Numbered from the stretch's first letter, positions 38,602 through 49,832 are shown. The stretch is DNA of 64,000 nucleotides from Tritrichomonas musculus (GCA_039105265.1 JAPFFF010000003.1:5580001-5644000); one strand, 5' to 3'. Made by a program: numbers and translations. Notes: generated by a model from the sequence alone, not told the origin.

Positions 38602-40038
38602 CTATTTTGAATCCATGATCGCTCGTGCAATTATGGCGTTTGGTGAGAGACGAAGTGTGATCGTCGTTAAGTCAGCATCAATTATCTCTTTAAGGCATTT
38701 ATTCTCAGTGCATTTATCTTTTGCAAATTGAATCATACTGCGTATATCTATAAGTTCATGTTCAGTTCGTCCTTCACATAATGAATCTACCGAGAAATGT
38801 TTCAAAGTTGCCAAAAGAGAAGAAGAATTGCATCTACGATGCCAGATATTATAAAAGAATGGAGAATGGATGAGTTTTGATGCAAATTCTTTATAAGTAA
38901 ATGAAGATGATATTTGTACACCTTTTTCAGAAAGAACATCTGCCATAACATTTGGATTGATCTTAGCTGCAAACTCTGCATATGGATTTTCTTCTCTTAA
39001 ATGTTGTAAACAAGTATTAATTGTTTCTGTAACTTTTAACGTGTTTTTATAAAAAAAGTGTCGAATTCTTGAATTTGTGATTGGTTTTGAAGATGATAAA
39101 GAAGGACAACCAGAGTGTCTTGAAATTCGTAATCCATCATCTCCATTGTTAAATCCTGTAACAAATGTTAAATCAAATGATAAACTACTTTGTAAAACAA
39201 TGGGATTAGAGAAGCCAATGATTGTTCCAGGTTTGATTTTGTTATTTGTAATGATTTTAAAACGAGGATCTGATACTGAGGCGTAAGGATAAAGATTGGT
39301 GGGAACTGGTTCAGGAAACAAAAGAGATGAAATTCCAAGAGCAGCAGCACTTGTTACTCTTGGGTTTGCGCCATATATCATGATGGTCTCACCAGCAACT
39401 GCACTTGTCCATAAACGAAAGATATCACCTATTGTTCCATTCTTAATTAGTTGATTTATTGATAGTGCGTTTATCAGATCAATTCCTAGAAAATTTGAAT
39501 TTAAAAAGTATTTTTTGCATTGTGCTGACCAGCCAATATCAGCAGTAAAATCTAAAAGTTCGGTTAATGATGGAGCAAGAGCAACAGGGAGACCACCATC
39601 AAGCGTAGGAATTTCATTGTCGCTCCCAATTTCTTTTGGAAAATTTAATAAAGATTTGGAAACAAAATCAGAAATAAGTAAAAGAATATCGTTTTCATCC
39701 ATATAATAAAAAATAGACATTGCAGAATGAAGAATTCGTGTAAATGGATAAAAATATGGAAGTGTTGTAGCTATAACATAAGAAAACTGCCGATATCCAC
39801 GATTAGCCTTCTGATCTGAGATTGTTGAAAATATGCAATAACAATAGTATTTTCGAATAGTAAATACAAATATTATCGATTCTGTTAAAGATTGAACAGC
39901 AGTATCCGGAAATGAACATATCTTTAGAGAAATTAAATCATCTTCAGTAAATTGTACAGTTCCAATGCTCTTAACAATTTGCGGGCCTTTGATAACATCG
40001 AAATAAAGATAGAAAGTTGCTATTCCATCATCACCCAT
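38602..40038 (-). CDS. DENN-domain Rab GEF, DENND6/FAM116-like
   Basis: A 478-residue protein with the tripartite DENN layout. uDENN: FYLYFDVIKGPQIVKSI, then LKICSFPDTA and YYCYCIFSTISDQKANRGY. cDENN: IGDIFRLWTSAVAGETIMIY, GANPRVTSAAALGISSLLFP, YPYASVSDPRFKIITNN and GTIIGFSNPIVLQ, close to the LWELVLLGEPLV..ILGVTNPFF order of DENND6. DENND6 proteins activate Rab14 on endosomes. The length is close to family size (about 600) but trimmed at the C-terminus. Together with the TBC protein at 5635 the window has both an on-switch and an off-switch for Rabs. Confidence 0.82.
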   Translation of the reverse strand: MGDDGIATFYLYFDVIKGPQIVKSIGTVQFTEDDLISLKICSFPDTAVQSLTESIIFVFTIRKYYCYCIFSTISDQKANRGYRQFSYVIATTLPYFYPFTRILHSAMSIFYYMDENDILLLISDFVSKSLLNFPKEIGSDNEIPTLDGGLPVALAPSLTELLDFTADIGWSAQCKKYFLNSNFLGIDLINALSINQLIKNGTIGDIFRLWTSAVAGETIMIYGANPRVTSAAALGISSLLFPEPVPTNLYPYASVSDPRFKIITNNKIKPGTIIGFSNPIVLQSSLSFDLTFVTGFNNGDDGLRISRHSGCPSLSSSKPITNSRIRHFFYKNTLKVTETINTCLQHLREENPYAEFAAKINPNVMADVLSEKGVQISSSFTYKEFASKLIHSPFFYNIWHRRCNSSSLLATLKHFSVDSLCEGRTEHELIDIRSMIQFAKDKCTENKCLKEIIDADLTTITLRLSPNAIIARAIMDSK

Positions 40039-41466
40039 TCGAATGGATGTCTCAAAATTTCTCGCCTTATGATGATTGAATTATAAAGAATGTATTCAAA
40101 ATGTTGAAATAAAATTTTATTGTATTGAATTTTAGAATTATTATAAACTTTTTAAAAGCATTTAAAAGGAATGAATAATCTTTGGTCAGAACATTTTAGC
40201 TTTTGATTTTTATTTTATATCTGCTTCTTCATCATATATTCTTTTTATACCTTTGTTGGAAAAGTTTTTAGAAAATGTTTTTAATTCATTTTGATTGATT
40301 CATCCTGTCCACCTTGAGGATGCTCAAAAAGCTTCCTTAAATCTTAGTTATCCAGATGGCATTGGAATATGGAAATTGCAATAGTCCAATTCAAAGAAGT
40401 TTTTGGCAACTATTGCAGCTTTCAAGCTGAACAATCAAGTTTAGGATATAAAATTGAAAGCATTTACGAATCCTTTTTTTTTTTTTTTATTTGGATGAAT
40501 TTTTATTAGTTCAATAATCGCTGTAGTTATGCATTTTAAGATGAAATAGAAGTCCATTGAAAGTTGATTATATAAATTCCTTTTGATAAAAACCTTCAGA
40601 TTAACATAATATAATTTTAATTCTTCATGTATCAAAGTGGGCAAGAGAATGAGAAAGAAAGTATTGAACCTCTTACAACGGAAACCGACTAGTATATACT
40701 ACTTTAAAACAGGTTAAATTATCAATCAGATTGGATTATTGATTCAGATGAAGTGATATTATGTATAACTGATTTTATAAGTCAATTTGCTGAGGAAGAA
40801 GTAACAAAAATAAGAAAACAAAAAGAATTAAATCTTTATTACTATGTATCAAATAGGTTAACACCAACCACGAATTAATATTTTCTATTTTTGGTTTGTT
40901 AGGCCTGTTTACTAATATTTACTATAGAACAACAGTATATAGTAAATAGTATCGAATAATATATATGGTTCTTGATTTTATTATTAATGTAAAATTCGGA
41001 AAGGAAAGTGTGTATTATAATGCTTCTGATTTTATCTCCGCCAATATAAAAATCATTTATAACACAACAACAAACGAAGCAATACAACTAAAATGTTCTT
41101 TGAAGTTCTGATACAAAGTAGACATTGAAACAATAATGAAATATATTTCGAACAATTAGCAAGTCGATTATAAATCCATTCTTTATTCTCTCGAAAACTT
41201 GGTTTTTAATGTTGCTCGTTGTTTTCTACTATTTGTTGTAATAGATGTTATTTAAATTACAACCTCTCATACCCTATATCGTTGTTTTGGCCTCTAAAAT
41301 ATTTTACTCACGGCTAGTTGTATGTAGAGAGAGTTGGGAGATATATGATTTGGTATGATGAAATCAAAAAAATGATATTAACAACAGGGATGTTTATCGA
41401 TCCTGATAAATTACATCGATTTAACCATCCAATATTAGGACATAACAATTTAACGATTTAATTCAA
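40039..41466. other. Gene-poor region with decayed coding traces
   Basis: No intact gene. On the plus strand about 40665-40878 is open and coding-like (NYQSDWIIDSDEVILCITDF, then ISQFAEEEVTKIRKQKEL) but has no start and ends at once after TPTTN. Near 41350-41450 another trace reads TTGMFIDPDKLHRFNHPI. These look like pieces of one or more lost genes. The 8-bp-TSD element is inserted at its right end. Confidence 0.4.
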
Positions 41467-43463
41467 AAAGATCAAGAGGTGCGAGAACTTGGAAATATGA
41501 TTAAAATGCCTGATTCCTATATATATATATCCTCACTTAATATCATATGTTATACATTATTTTTATAAATATTTATTCGATAGGAGACAAAATATTGTAT
41601 TTTATAATATTCAATGAAATTGATGTAAACCATTCAATTTATTATGAATTAATTTTTATTGATATTAAAGATAATTGTAATATTAAATTTATTTAAATTA
41701 ATTATTTGTGTTTTTTGATCCATTTTTCAATATTAATCTGTCCAATTTTAAATTTTTTTTCAAATAATCTGGAAAATCTTCATCATTCATGTTATCTTCC
41801 TTAAAATGAGCATCAATTAGATTATTATTTTTAATAAAAAATATAAAATCATCTTCAATTTGTAAAGAATTTAATTCTTTTTCTGTCATTTTTGAAATTT
41901 GATGAAGTTTCTTGATATTATCTAGTCTATCCTTCTTTCTACACTTCATTTTTATTCTAATTTTCTTTGTTTTGTCATCTGATAAATTTATATATCTAGC
42001 AATTATATTACTACCTGATAGAGATGATGATTTTGTGATTTGTTCTTTCCAATCACCGGTTTTATAATAGGGGAACCATGAACGTTTTCATAGGTTCTTA
42101 TTTATGAGTTTTACTTCAAATAATAGAGGCCAAAATTTAAATGTATTTAATATTGGTGATTTTCAAGTTTGATTAAAAAGCTTTTTAAAAAGGCATTCTA
42201 ACATTATGTATATACCATAAATATGTGACAAATTCAGCATTTATTTAAAAGTAATTAACATATGATGATGATATTCAATTTATTTAATTTCATGAAGACT
42301 AGAATTAAAAATACTTTTATTAAATATACCAGACAATAAAAAATTTTATAATCATTTCCAAGAAAAATATAATAAAAATATCATTTTTAATATATATATA
42401 TTTTTGAACGATATTGAATGCTTATAAGAATAATTTTGATTGCACTTATAGAAATATTTGTATAAACTATCAAATTTTCAAAAAAAAAATTGGTCAAATT
42501 TTATTTTAAATATATCTTAAAATTCATCCCTAAAAAGTTTTTACAAAGTTTTATATAAGCATTAGATTATATAATTATTATTTTAGAATAGTTCTAGCAT
42601 AAAAGATAGGGCCATTTTTTCTGTGGGATTTTCAAAACTTAAAATGCAATTTTATCAGTAGTTTTCATATTTAATTCTAGTTTTCCTGTGAAAATATATT
42701 TTTTAAATAAATATACATATTAATATATCATCAAATTCAAAATGTAAAAGATTTTGAGTAAAATATGTTAATAATAAGATTTCGACCGAATGGCTTAAAA
42801 TTCCACAAAACACAAATTATTATATTCAATACCATAAAACAATTGATTTCTGAAATTGTCAAGAAAATATCTTAATTAGAAATATCATTTTTCTTGAATT
42901 TTTATTTTTTAAAAAAAAATTGAATGCAATTGAGAGAAAATAAAGTAATTACTTTATTTTGAATGGGAGAGTTTTAAAATGTCTCTTGGCGAGCCGTTTT
43001 CAATAATATTCTAGAATCATAATAATTATTGAAATTTATAATAAATTTTAAATAGTTATCCCTTAGAGATAAACAATATTATGAGATATTTATAAATAAT
43101 GAAATATGGAAAATAGAAGTATTAATATCTTGCGAAATTATCCAATATAAATATTTTATAAATACTTAATTAAATGTTAAATTAAAAATAATAAATATAT
43201 TAAAATATATTATTAAAAATAACTGATTATTGATCAAGATAAATATGAATTTGTTTTTTATAAGCAAATTCATATGTTTTGGTTGCTTATAGTGAAGATA
43301 AATATTAAATTAATATATTTTTATTATTATATTAGAATATAATGCTTATTTATTTTGCAAAAAATAAATTATACTTTCTATTTTCCAAGATATTACAAAA
43401 GTTTTAAAATTAAAGTTGATCGTTTTTTAAAAAATTTTTTAGTTCTCGCACCTCTAAAGATCA
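41467..43463. mobile_element. 1981-bp DNA transposon with 15-bp TIRs and an 8-bp target duplication
   Basis: The element spans 41475-43455. Both ends read AGAGGTGCGAGAACT inward (15 of 15 bases). Directly outside, AAAGATCA occurs at 41467-41474 and again at 43456-43463: a perfect 8-bp target-site duplication. Eight-base duplications are typical of hAT, and also of P and Merlin; the TIR does not clearly match the usual hAT start. The inside is AT-rich, with only a decayed minus-strand frame at 41698-42110. The perfect duplication suggests fairly recent insertion despite the decayed coding part, so it probably moved as a non-autonomous copy. Confidence 0.8.
41698..42110 (-). pseudogene. Decayed coding frame inside the 8-bp-TSD element
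   Basis: A minus-strand frame open from about 42100 to a stop at 41698. It reads RSWFPYYKTGDWKEQITKSS, then SLSGSNIIARYINLSDDKTK and on to DRLILKNGSKNTNN. A stop codon lies just upstream (KNL-stop-KRSWF), and a related-looking piece continues beyond it. The basic, Lys/Asp-rich text could be the C-terminus of the transposase of this element family. I cannot assign a superfamily from it. Confidence 0.4.
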
Positions 43464-43869
43464 TATTTCATATGAGAAATAAATTGGAGGTTATTTCGAG
43501 ATAGTTTTATCTAATAAATAAATATCCCCGATCAACAATGTATGAAAACTAGATTTGAATCTTTAACTTGCAGGCTTATTTTGATTTACAATAAAATTCA
43601 TCTTGAATCTGGACTTTTTAAATGAATTAAATTGAATCATATACAATTTAAATGGTTCTGTTGTATTTCAACTCAAAATAATAGTATAGAAAAAGTCTAA
43701 AAAAAATGATTTCAATTAAAATTTTTGTCTATCATTATCCCAAAAAATTAAAAAAACTTTTTAATAAAATTTCTAAAACATTATTTATGTATAATATTGA
43801 TATTAATATATAAATTGTAATATATGATTATGCATTCTTCATTGGATATTATAAAATTAATATTACATT
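43464..43869. other. Intergenic region upstream of calnexin
   Basis: AT-rich sequence between the mobile element and the calnexin promoter motif. Nothing else seen. Confidence 0.5.
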
Positions 43870-43883
43870 TTTTATTTGGCCAG
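43870..43883 (+). promoter_or_regulatory. Motif shared with the ER DnaJ upstream region
   Basis: TTTTATTTGGCCAG, 56 bases before the calnexin ATG, is identical to 13014-13027 upstream of the ER DnaJ gene. Candidate ER-chaperone regulatory site. Confidence 0.35.
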
Positions 43884-43922
43884 CCAAAGGCTTAATACAA
43901 TGAAAAAGCAGTTTTGGTCGTA

Positions 43923-43927
43923 TCACA
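43923..43927 (+). promoter_or_regulatory. Initiator-like site TCACA
   Basis: TCACA begins 17 bases before the calnexin ATG and fits TCA-pyrimidine-(A/T). Confidence 0.45.
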
Positions 43928-43939
43928 AAAAATTTAGAA

Positions 43940-45613
43940 ATGTTTCTTCTCGCTCTATTCCTCGGTTTAATCCGATGTGAAAATGAAGAACCAATCAACG
44001 AACAACCAACACAAACTACAGAATCTCAGATTCCAACAATCCCAGAAGGCGATGTTTTTCACTTCCAATCTTTCGGAAAACCAGATTGGGATCTTACATG
44101 GACCCCAACAAAACTTGAAAATTATACCGGTGTTTGGGAACTCCGTGAATCAGCAGCACCACAAGCTATCCCAGGAGAACACATGTTATATATGACTCAA
44201 GCCAGCAAATATTATGGACTTTCAACACAATTTGATCAACCACTTGTTTTAACCGACAAAACACTTGTTCTTCAATATGAAGTTCGTTTACAAGATGGAC
44301 TTAACTGTGGTGGCGCATACATGAAACTTTTCGGAAAAGATAATTACTCCCCAGATGCTCTTTGCAATGAAACACGTTATGTCATCATGTTTGGCCCAGA
44401 TAAGTGCGGTTCAACAAACAAAGTTCATTTCATTTTCCGTCATAAAAATCCAAAGAATGGAGTTGTTGAAGAAAAGCATATGAAAGATGCCCCATCAATT
44501 AAATCAGATAAGCTCACTCACTTGTACACTTTAATTGTTCGTCCAGATAACACCTTCGAAATCCTTATCGATGCAGAATCTGTTAAACAAGGAAATCTTC
44601 TTGAAGACTTCTCACCATCTGTTAATCCACCAAAGGAAATTGATGATCCAACAGACAAGAAGCCAGAAGATTGGGTTGATGACGAAATGATGGACGATCC
44701 AAATGCAGTTAAACCAGATGACTGGGATGAAACACAACCAGAATTTGTCAAAGATCCAGCCAAACTCGAACCACCTGAGGGATGGCTTGTTGATGAACCA
44801 AAATTCATTAATGATCCAGAAGCTAAGAAGCCAGAAGATTGGGAAGATGATATCCATGGTGAATGGGAAGCACCAACAATTCCAAATCCAAAATGCGAAT
44901 CAGCACCAGGATGCGGTGAATACGAACCACCTCTTATCAAAAATGAACTTTACAAGGGCAAATGGGTTCCACCAAAGATCAAGAACCCAGCATACAAAGG
45001 TGTTTGGAAACCACGCCAAATTCCTAACCCAGACTATTTTGAAGACCAACATCCACACAACTTCCCAGATCTTGTTGGCGCCGGATTTGAACTTTGGATG
45101 GTCGACAAAGATATCGGATATGCTAATGTTCTTATCACAACAGATGAAACAGTTGTTCACAAATGGAATAAAGTTCATTTCATTCCAAAGCATAAGGCTC
45201 AAGAAGAAGCTGAAAAGAAGCTTGAACCAGAAAAGAAAGCTTCCACTAAATCTAAGAGCGGAGAAGGTTTCGGAAATGCTCTTAAAGACTTCGGAACATC
45301 AATCTCTGATGCTTGGATGAATCTTTATACTGAAAATCAAACACTTACAATTATCATCACAGTTGTTGCCTGCTTGATCCCAATCATCCTTATTTTCGCT
45401 TGCTGCTGCCGCGGAAGCTCCGCTCCAGCACCAGCCCCAGCTCCAGCTCCAAAACAGAAGAAAGTTGAAGAAGTTAAGGCTGAAGAAGAACCAGAAGAAG
45501 GCAAAGAAGAAGAAGAAGAAAAAGAAGTTACTCCTGAGCCTGCTCCAGAAGCTCCTTCTGAACCACAAGCAAAGAAGAACAAGAAGAAGAAGAGTCAACC
45601 AGATAATTTTTGA
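43940..45613 (+). CDS. Calnexin, ER lectin chaperone
   Basis: 557 residues. Signal peptide (MFLLALFLGLIRC), a lumenal lectin domain (about 30-235) with GGAYMKLF, YVIMFGPDKCG and VHFIFRHKNP, and the P-domain arm (about 236-370) with KKPEDWVDDE, VKPDDWDE, KKPEDWEDD type-1 repeats and GEYEPPLIKN, GKWVPPKIKN, GVWKPRQIPN type-2 repeats. A second lectin strand (FELWMVDKDIGYANVLIT) follows. One membrane segment lies at about 466-490 and ends in a CCC cluster. The cytosolic tail has an Ala/Pro repeat, an acidic Glu run and a basic KKNKKKKSQ end. It retains glycoproteins in the ER for folding; the membrane anchor separates it from calreticulin. Strong, less AT-biased codon use suggests high expression. 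Confidence 0.96.
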   Translation: MFLLALFLGLIRCENEEPINEQPTQTTESQIPTIPEGDVFHFQSFGKPDWDLTWTPTKLENYTGVWELRESAAPQAIPGEHMLYMTQASKYYGLSTQFDQPLVLTDKTLVLQYEVRLQDGLNCGGAYMKLFGKDNYSPDALCNETRYVIMFGPDKCGSTNKVHFIFRHKNPKNGVVEEKHMKDAPSIKSDKLTHLYTLIVRPDNTFEILIDAESVKQGNLLEDFSPSVNPPKEIDDPTDKKPEDWVDDEMMDDPNAVKPDDWDETQPEFVKDPAKLEPPEGWLVDEPKFINDPEAKKPEDWEDDIHGEWEAPTIPNPKCESAPGCGEYEPPLIKNELYKGKWVPPKIKNPAYKGVWKPRQIPNPDYFEDQHPHNFPDLVGAGFELWMVDKDIGYANVLITTDETVVHKWNKVHFIPKHKAQEEAEKKLEPEKKASTKSKSGEGFGNALKDFGTSISDAWMNLYTENQTLTIIITVVACLIPIILIFACCCRGSSAPAPAPAPAPKQKKVEEVKAEEEPEEGKEEEEEKEVTPEPAPEAPSEPQAKKNKKKKSQPDNF

Positions 45614-45739
45614 TTAATTGAACTTTCACATTAAACTTATTCTAATTCACAAATTCTTTTTTTTTTTTTTTTTTTTTGAATTCAAATTACCTAAAGTCAT
45701 TTTCAAATAAAATTTTAATCCTTTTGAAAAAGTTTTATT

Positions 45740-45744
45740 TCACT
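45740..45744 (+). promoter_or_regulatory. Initiator-like site TCACT
   Basis: TCACTTA begins 10 bases before ATG 45750 and fits TCA-pyrimidine-(A/T). Confidence 0.45.
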
Positions 45745-45749
45745 TATTA

Positions 45750-47147
45750 ATGATTTCTGATGAAGAAAAGGAAGAAAATCACAAGATTATTATTAAAATT
45801 GGATATAACGAAATTGATTGCAGTAATTCGCAATTCCTTTTAGATAGCCCTCTTATTAGAAATTCAATGAATTATCCAATTAATATTGATATGGATGTTA
45901 ATAATGATGAACTTTGTTTGATTCAAAATTTCCTTCAAAAAGGTCTATTGATTTTAGACTCACAAGAAAATTATACTCTTTTTAGCAAATTAAATAAGTT
46001 TATCCGTTTACCTCAACTTGCAGACAAATTACTTTTTTTCAATAAAACACGTCATATTCAAAACTTTAATGAATATGAAATTCTTTTTCAAATTTATGAA
46101 ACAATATTTTCATTTGATAAAGATTCTAATATAGAAGAAACGATTAATCAATCAAAGGAAATCATTTTACAATCAGGAACAGAAATATTTGTTAGAACAG
46201 TCTTTTACGCAATTCTATCGAAACCACTTTTAACTCGTGAATATATTTCGATTTTACGAAATTTGCCTGAACAAACCGAATCTATTCCAACTTTTATAGA
46301 AATATTTATATCTGAATTCAAAGATATATATAAAAATCATATATTTAAAAACGAAATTTTATATATCGCTCACTTTTTAATTAGTAAAGGCTACATCGAT
46401 ATAAGAAAATTATTTTCAAAGAGTGATATCCAAAACATTGATAAATATCCTTTATTACTAATTGATTTATATGGCATTGATCCATTAAAAATCCCTAGCT
46501 CTATGATCCAATCAAACTTTTTCTATGAAAATTTATCGTCATTATCTGAAAATAATTGGGAACTACATAAAAAACTCGTTAATAAAGGAATAAATCCAAA
46601 CCCAATTGCAGTTGCTATTCAAAGCGATGATTTAAAATCACTAGAATCACTTAGTTTAAGCCCTTACTTTGATCCTAACATGAACCTTGAAAATAGCATA
46701 TATGAGCGAAGTTCGATTTGTTCCAGAAATATAAATTTAATTGAATATGCTCTATTTAATCGTTCATATAGATGCTTTCGTTTTCTGAGAAACATTGGCA
46801 GTAAACTTGACGATTCAAGATCAATGAAATTTTTAATCTGTAGCAATTCTCCAATTAACATTCAACCAGAAGAATTCCGAAAGTATTTTGATTACGCTGT
46901 CTATTACCATAATTATTACGCCATAGAATCTATTTTAAGATTACAAGATATGAATATAAACAAATTGTTTGAAAAAGCTCAATTAATGATTCGATTTTGT
47001 GAATTCAGAGGCTTATTGTTTTTATTACAAATTGGTCCTTTACCTCCTGATTTTTTAAAAGCATTAATAAATTGTTCTGAAAATTATAATAACGATATTC
47101 TTGTAGAAATTATCAAGAGATTGATTGAAATTAAAGATGAATTTTAA
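45750..47147 (+). CDS. Divergent ankyrin-fold protein (trichomonad DUF3447-like)
   Basis: A 465-residue helical protein. The C-terminal half has degenerate ankyrin-type helices (VNKGINPNPIAVAIQSDDLK, NLIEYALFNRSYRCFRFLRN, LMIRFCEFRGLLFLLQIG), as in the large DUF3447-type ankyrin families of trichomonads. The N-terminal 70 residues (IIIKIGYNEIDCSNSQFLLD, SPLIRNSMNYP) resemble the start of a BTB fold, where a surface is presented and a short strand follows. So it may be a BTB-like/ankyrin adaptor. No membrane segment. Starts at ATG 45750, 136 bp after calnexin, with its own initiator-like site. Confidence 0.65.
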   Translation: MISDEEKEENHKIIIKIGYNEIDCSNSQFLLDSPLIRNSMNYPINIDMDVNNDELCLIQNFLQKGLLILDSQENYTLFSKLNKFIRLPQLADKLLFFNKTRHIQNFNEYEILFQIYETIFSFDKDSNIEETINQSKEIILQSGTEIFVRTVFYAILSKPLLTREYISILRNLPEQTESIPTFIEIFISEFKDIYKNHIFKNEILYIAHFLISKGYIDIRKLFSKSDIQNIDKYPLLLIDLYGIDPLKIPSSMIQSNFFYENLSSLSENNWELHKKLVNKGINPNPIAVAIQSDDLKSLESLSLSPYFDPNMNLENSIYERSSICSRNINLIEYALFNRSYRCFRFLRNIGSKLDDSRSMKFLICSNSPINIQPEEFRKYFDYAVYYHNYYAIESILRLQDMNINKLFEKAQLMIRFCEFRGLLFLLQIGPLPPDFLKALINCSENYNNDILVEIIKRLIEIKDEF

Positions 47148-47589
47148 GTGCCATTTTTATAATGCTGAAGAAATTAAATAGAACAGCCAAACAGAAATCA
47201 ACGAAATACTTATGTATAAATTTGTATAAAAAGTTTTTTTTTTACCTATATATTTACATTTTTTTACTCCTCATTATTCATATGCAAAAATTTATTAAGG
47301 GAGCAGTCTCATTTTGAATTTTTATTTAATTTTCACAGTTTTTTTTTTTATTTTGTCGAATTCTTTTCAATTTCTCTTTTTGACTGTTATAACATCCATT
47401 TCTGTAGTTTATGGTGCTAGATCTTTGTTCAACTTTTTGAATGGCACAACAAAATAAAACACATTTTTCTCAATACTTTTTAAAGATAATTGGTTATATT
47501 ATATATTTTATTAATGCATTTTATGTAAATTATTATTTAATTAAATAAGCTATTATATTTGTTATTTAGTTTTACAATTTTTTTAAATA
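47148..47589. other. Intergenic spacer
   Basis: AT-rich 3' flank. Contains poly-T runs; no feature that I can support. Confidence 0.45.
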
Positions 47590-47897
47590 TAGTCTAGAGT
47601 AAAACCCTCTACCAAATGGAAACCTCCCTACCAAATCTCTATATAAAAGAGCTAGAATCATAATATTATATATACATATAGATAAAATGTTCATTTGATA
47701 AAATAATTATTATTATTTAAAAAATGTTTATTTTATATTTAGATATTAGTATTTAAAAATGCAATCTATTCAATTTTTTTATCGAAAAATTGAATAGAAA
47801 ATGGTATGTGGGTTTTCCACAACATACTTTTGGCCACCATTAAAGGCCAAAAATAGGTGAATAAAAATGGTAGGAGGTTTTTCCAATTGACTAGAAG
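47590..47897. repeat. Inverted repeat of the CCTCCTACCA family
   Basis: The left end has two copies of an AAACC(C/T)(C/T)C(T)ACCAAAT unit (about 47601 and 47622). The right end has the inverted form at about 47869-47885 (ATGGTAGGAGGTTTTTCC). The same core occurs at about 1017-1034 and 4850-4970. Probably a short non-autonomous element family with these termini. Confidence 0.5.
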
Positions 47898-47917
47898 CGT
47901 TTTTTTTTTAAAAAAAA

Positions 47918-48195
47918 TACCATAATTCCAAAAATCTCAGATATATTCAATTAATCTCAGACATTTTTGAGAAAACATTTAATTATTTGAAAGAATTTAT
48001 TCAATCTATAGAATTATTTTAAGAGTATATTTGTTCAATGATTTGAATAGACAATGATATTTGACCTTTTTATTTTACATTGAAAAAGTAGGAATTTTGA
48101 AAGTTTTTTTGAAAAAAATTGAAAGTCTTTCAGTGAGTTTTCTCAAAAATGTCTGAGAATTTTTCTATTTATCTGAGATTCTTGGAATTACGGTA
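47918..48195. mobile_element. Inverted-repeat MITE (about 278 bp) with TA ends
   Basis: The ends TACCATAATTCCA and (inverted) TACCGTAATTCCA enclose inverted inner segments (ATCTCAGA... and CTCAGACATTTTTGAGAAAAC on the left against GTTTTCTCAAAAATGTCTGAG on the right). The terminal TA dinucleotides fit a TA target duplication. Confidence 0.65.
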
Positions 48196-48599
48196 GAAAA
48201 TTACAAAACAAAGTTTATTCAAAATTTGTGAGAATTTTATAAAAATACAAAATGATAAGGCTCATTTAAGCGAATTCATTAAAAAAATATTTAATATATT
48301 TATGTATGAGAAAAAGTTTACTAAACTCAGTTTAATTCTACAAATCATTCTTATTTAATTCTAAAATGTCCTCATTATCAAGAGAATCATTTTTCAAATG
48401 CTTTCTCATATAAACAATAAATATTATTCCAATTACGCCGATAACTGAAACAACGACAAAAATGAAGCTCAAATTCTTCTCTTTGTTTCTATTTTGTGAA
48501 GCAGATTGATTCACTGTTTCACTTTCAATATTGAATTTTTGTGAATTAACAAAAAAGTTAGTTTTATTAGCAAAGAATTAAATATTGTTAATTATAGTA

Positions 48600-48850
48600 A
48601 AGTATTTATTTCCATTATATAGACCTTATAAAAGAAAAAGAAGAAATAAATACTTTACTAAAGAAGAAGATGATATATTATATGATAAAGTTAAAAATCA
48701 AATGGCCAAACAACGTTTCAATTACTTATCGTTTTCAAAAATATTGAATGAAATTTTTTTAAAATCAATTTTTCATATACAAAATTTAACGGTCGTCCAA
48801 AAATTTAATGCTCAATGGATCTCAAATTGGAGGACCAGCCACAAGATTTC
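48600..48850 (+). other. Possible fragment of a Myb-like domain, opposite strand to the Pmp-like gene
   Basis: A plus-strand frame (48585-48929) without an ATG near its start reads KRKRRNKYFTKEEDDILYDK, which resembles the start of a Myb/SANT repeat, followed by FNYLSFSKILNEIF and WISNWRTSHK. It falls between the membrane-anchor piece and the next beta-helix piece of the Pmp-like gene and may be a small insertion. Weak support; it could be chance. Confidence 0.25.
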
Positions 48851-49643
48851 TCTTAGGAAGACAAAATCAATGGTGATTTCTTCAAATTCACCGACTTTTC
48901 AATATCAGAAGAGAATTTGCATGATATGATTCTAAACTTTGTTTTTTCTTTGTTGCCATTCAATGAAGTTCCATCAATGTGAAAAGCATCTTTAGAAAGA
49001 TCACCGGAGAAGATGCAGTTTCTTATTTCAGAAGGAACTTCATGCCTGCTTTCATGAACATAGAAAATGGACGAAGATGATTCTTTGCCAGTTTCAAAGA
49101 AGCAATCTTCTTTCAACGAAAGCGAAGATGATTTTTCAAAATTGTTGCAAATCTTAGAGGAAGGGCCAACATTTCTATTAAATTTGCCCTTTTTGACTTT
49201 GAATTTGTTAACATGCAAATAAATAGCGGAACCTCCATAATAATGATCATTCAAGCTATCTTCAGGAGGCGATAATCTTGCTTGATTTTGTATGAATGTA
49301 CATGGAAGAATTTGAAAATGGCACATCCACAAATAGCTTCACATTGCTTGAGCACGAGTCCTTGGAGGAGAACTGAATGATCATTTGTTTTGTTGATGAC
49401 AATGTTAATTCTGTCGCCGCCTTGATCTGATATGCACAATGTAAAGGTTGTCTTTAGACAGACAAACTTGTGGTTGATGATTCTGATGGCTGCTCCATTA
49501 TCACTGTTAGTGAGATCATGAAAATTCCTGTTTGAAATATCAAGTGGAGCTCCTTCATCAGTGTTATCATCAAAATTACAATGATTGTTATCAACACAGT
49601 TTAAATCAGGTTCGGGTGAAAATGAAATAGATTGGCTAAAGGC

Positions 49644-49832
49644 TTCAGATGGACTGAATGATTCAGATGGACTGAATGATTCAGATGGACTGAATGATTC
49701 AGATGGACTGAATGATTCAGATGGACTAAATGATTCAGATGGACTGAATGATTCAGATGGACTGAATGATTCAGATGGACTGAATGATTCAGATGGACTG
49801 AATGATTCAGATGGACTGAATGATTTAGATGG
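49644..49832. repeat. 18-bp tandem repeat, ten copies
   Basis: Ten nearly identical copies of GATGGACTGAATGATTCA (one has CTAAAT). Read on the minus strand in the frame of the Pmp-like gene they encode Glu-Ser-Phe-Ser-Pro-Ser repeats, joined on both sides to similar Ser/Phe/Pro text (KEFTSPPSKSF upstream, EAFSQSISFSPEPDLNCV downstream). The in-frame length suggests that it expanded while the gene was coding. Confidence 0.85.

Noticed and set aside
44518-45598. Several long antisense frames opposite calnexin
   Set aside because: They mirror the Pro/Asp/Glu/Lys-rich P-domain and tail, have no domain of their own, and calnexin is certain.
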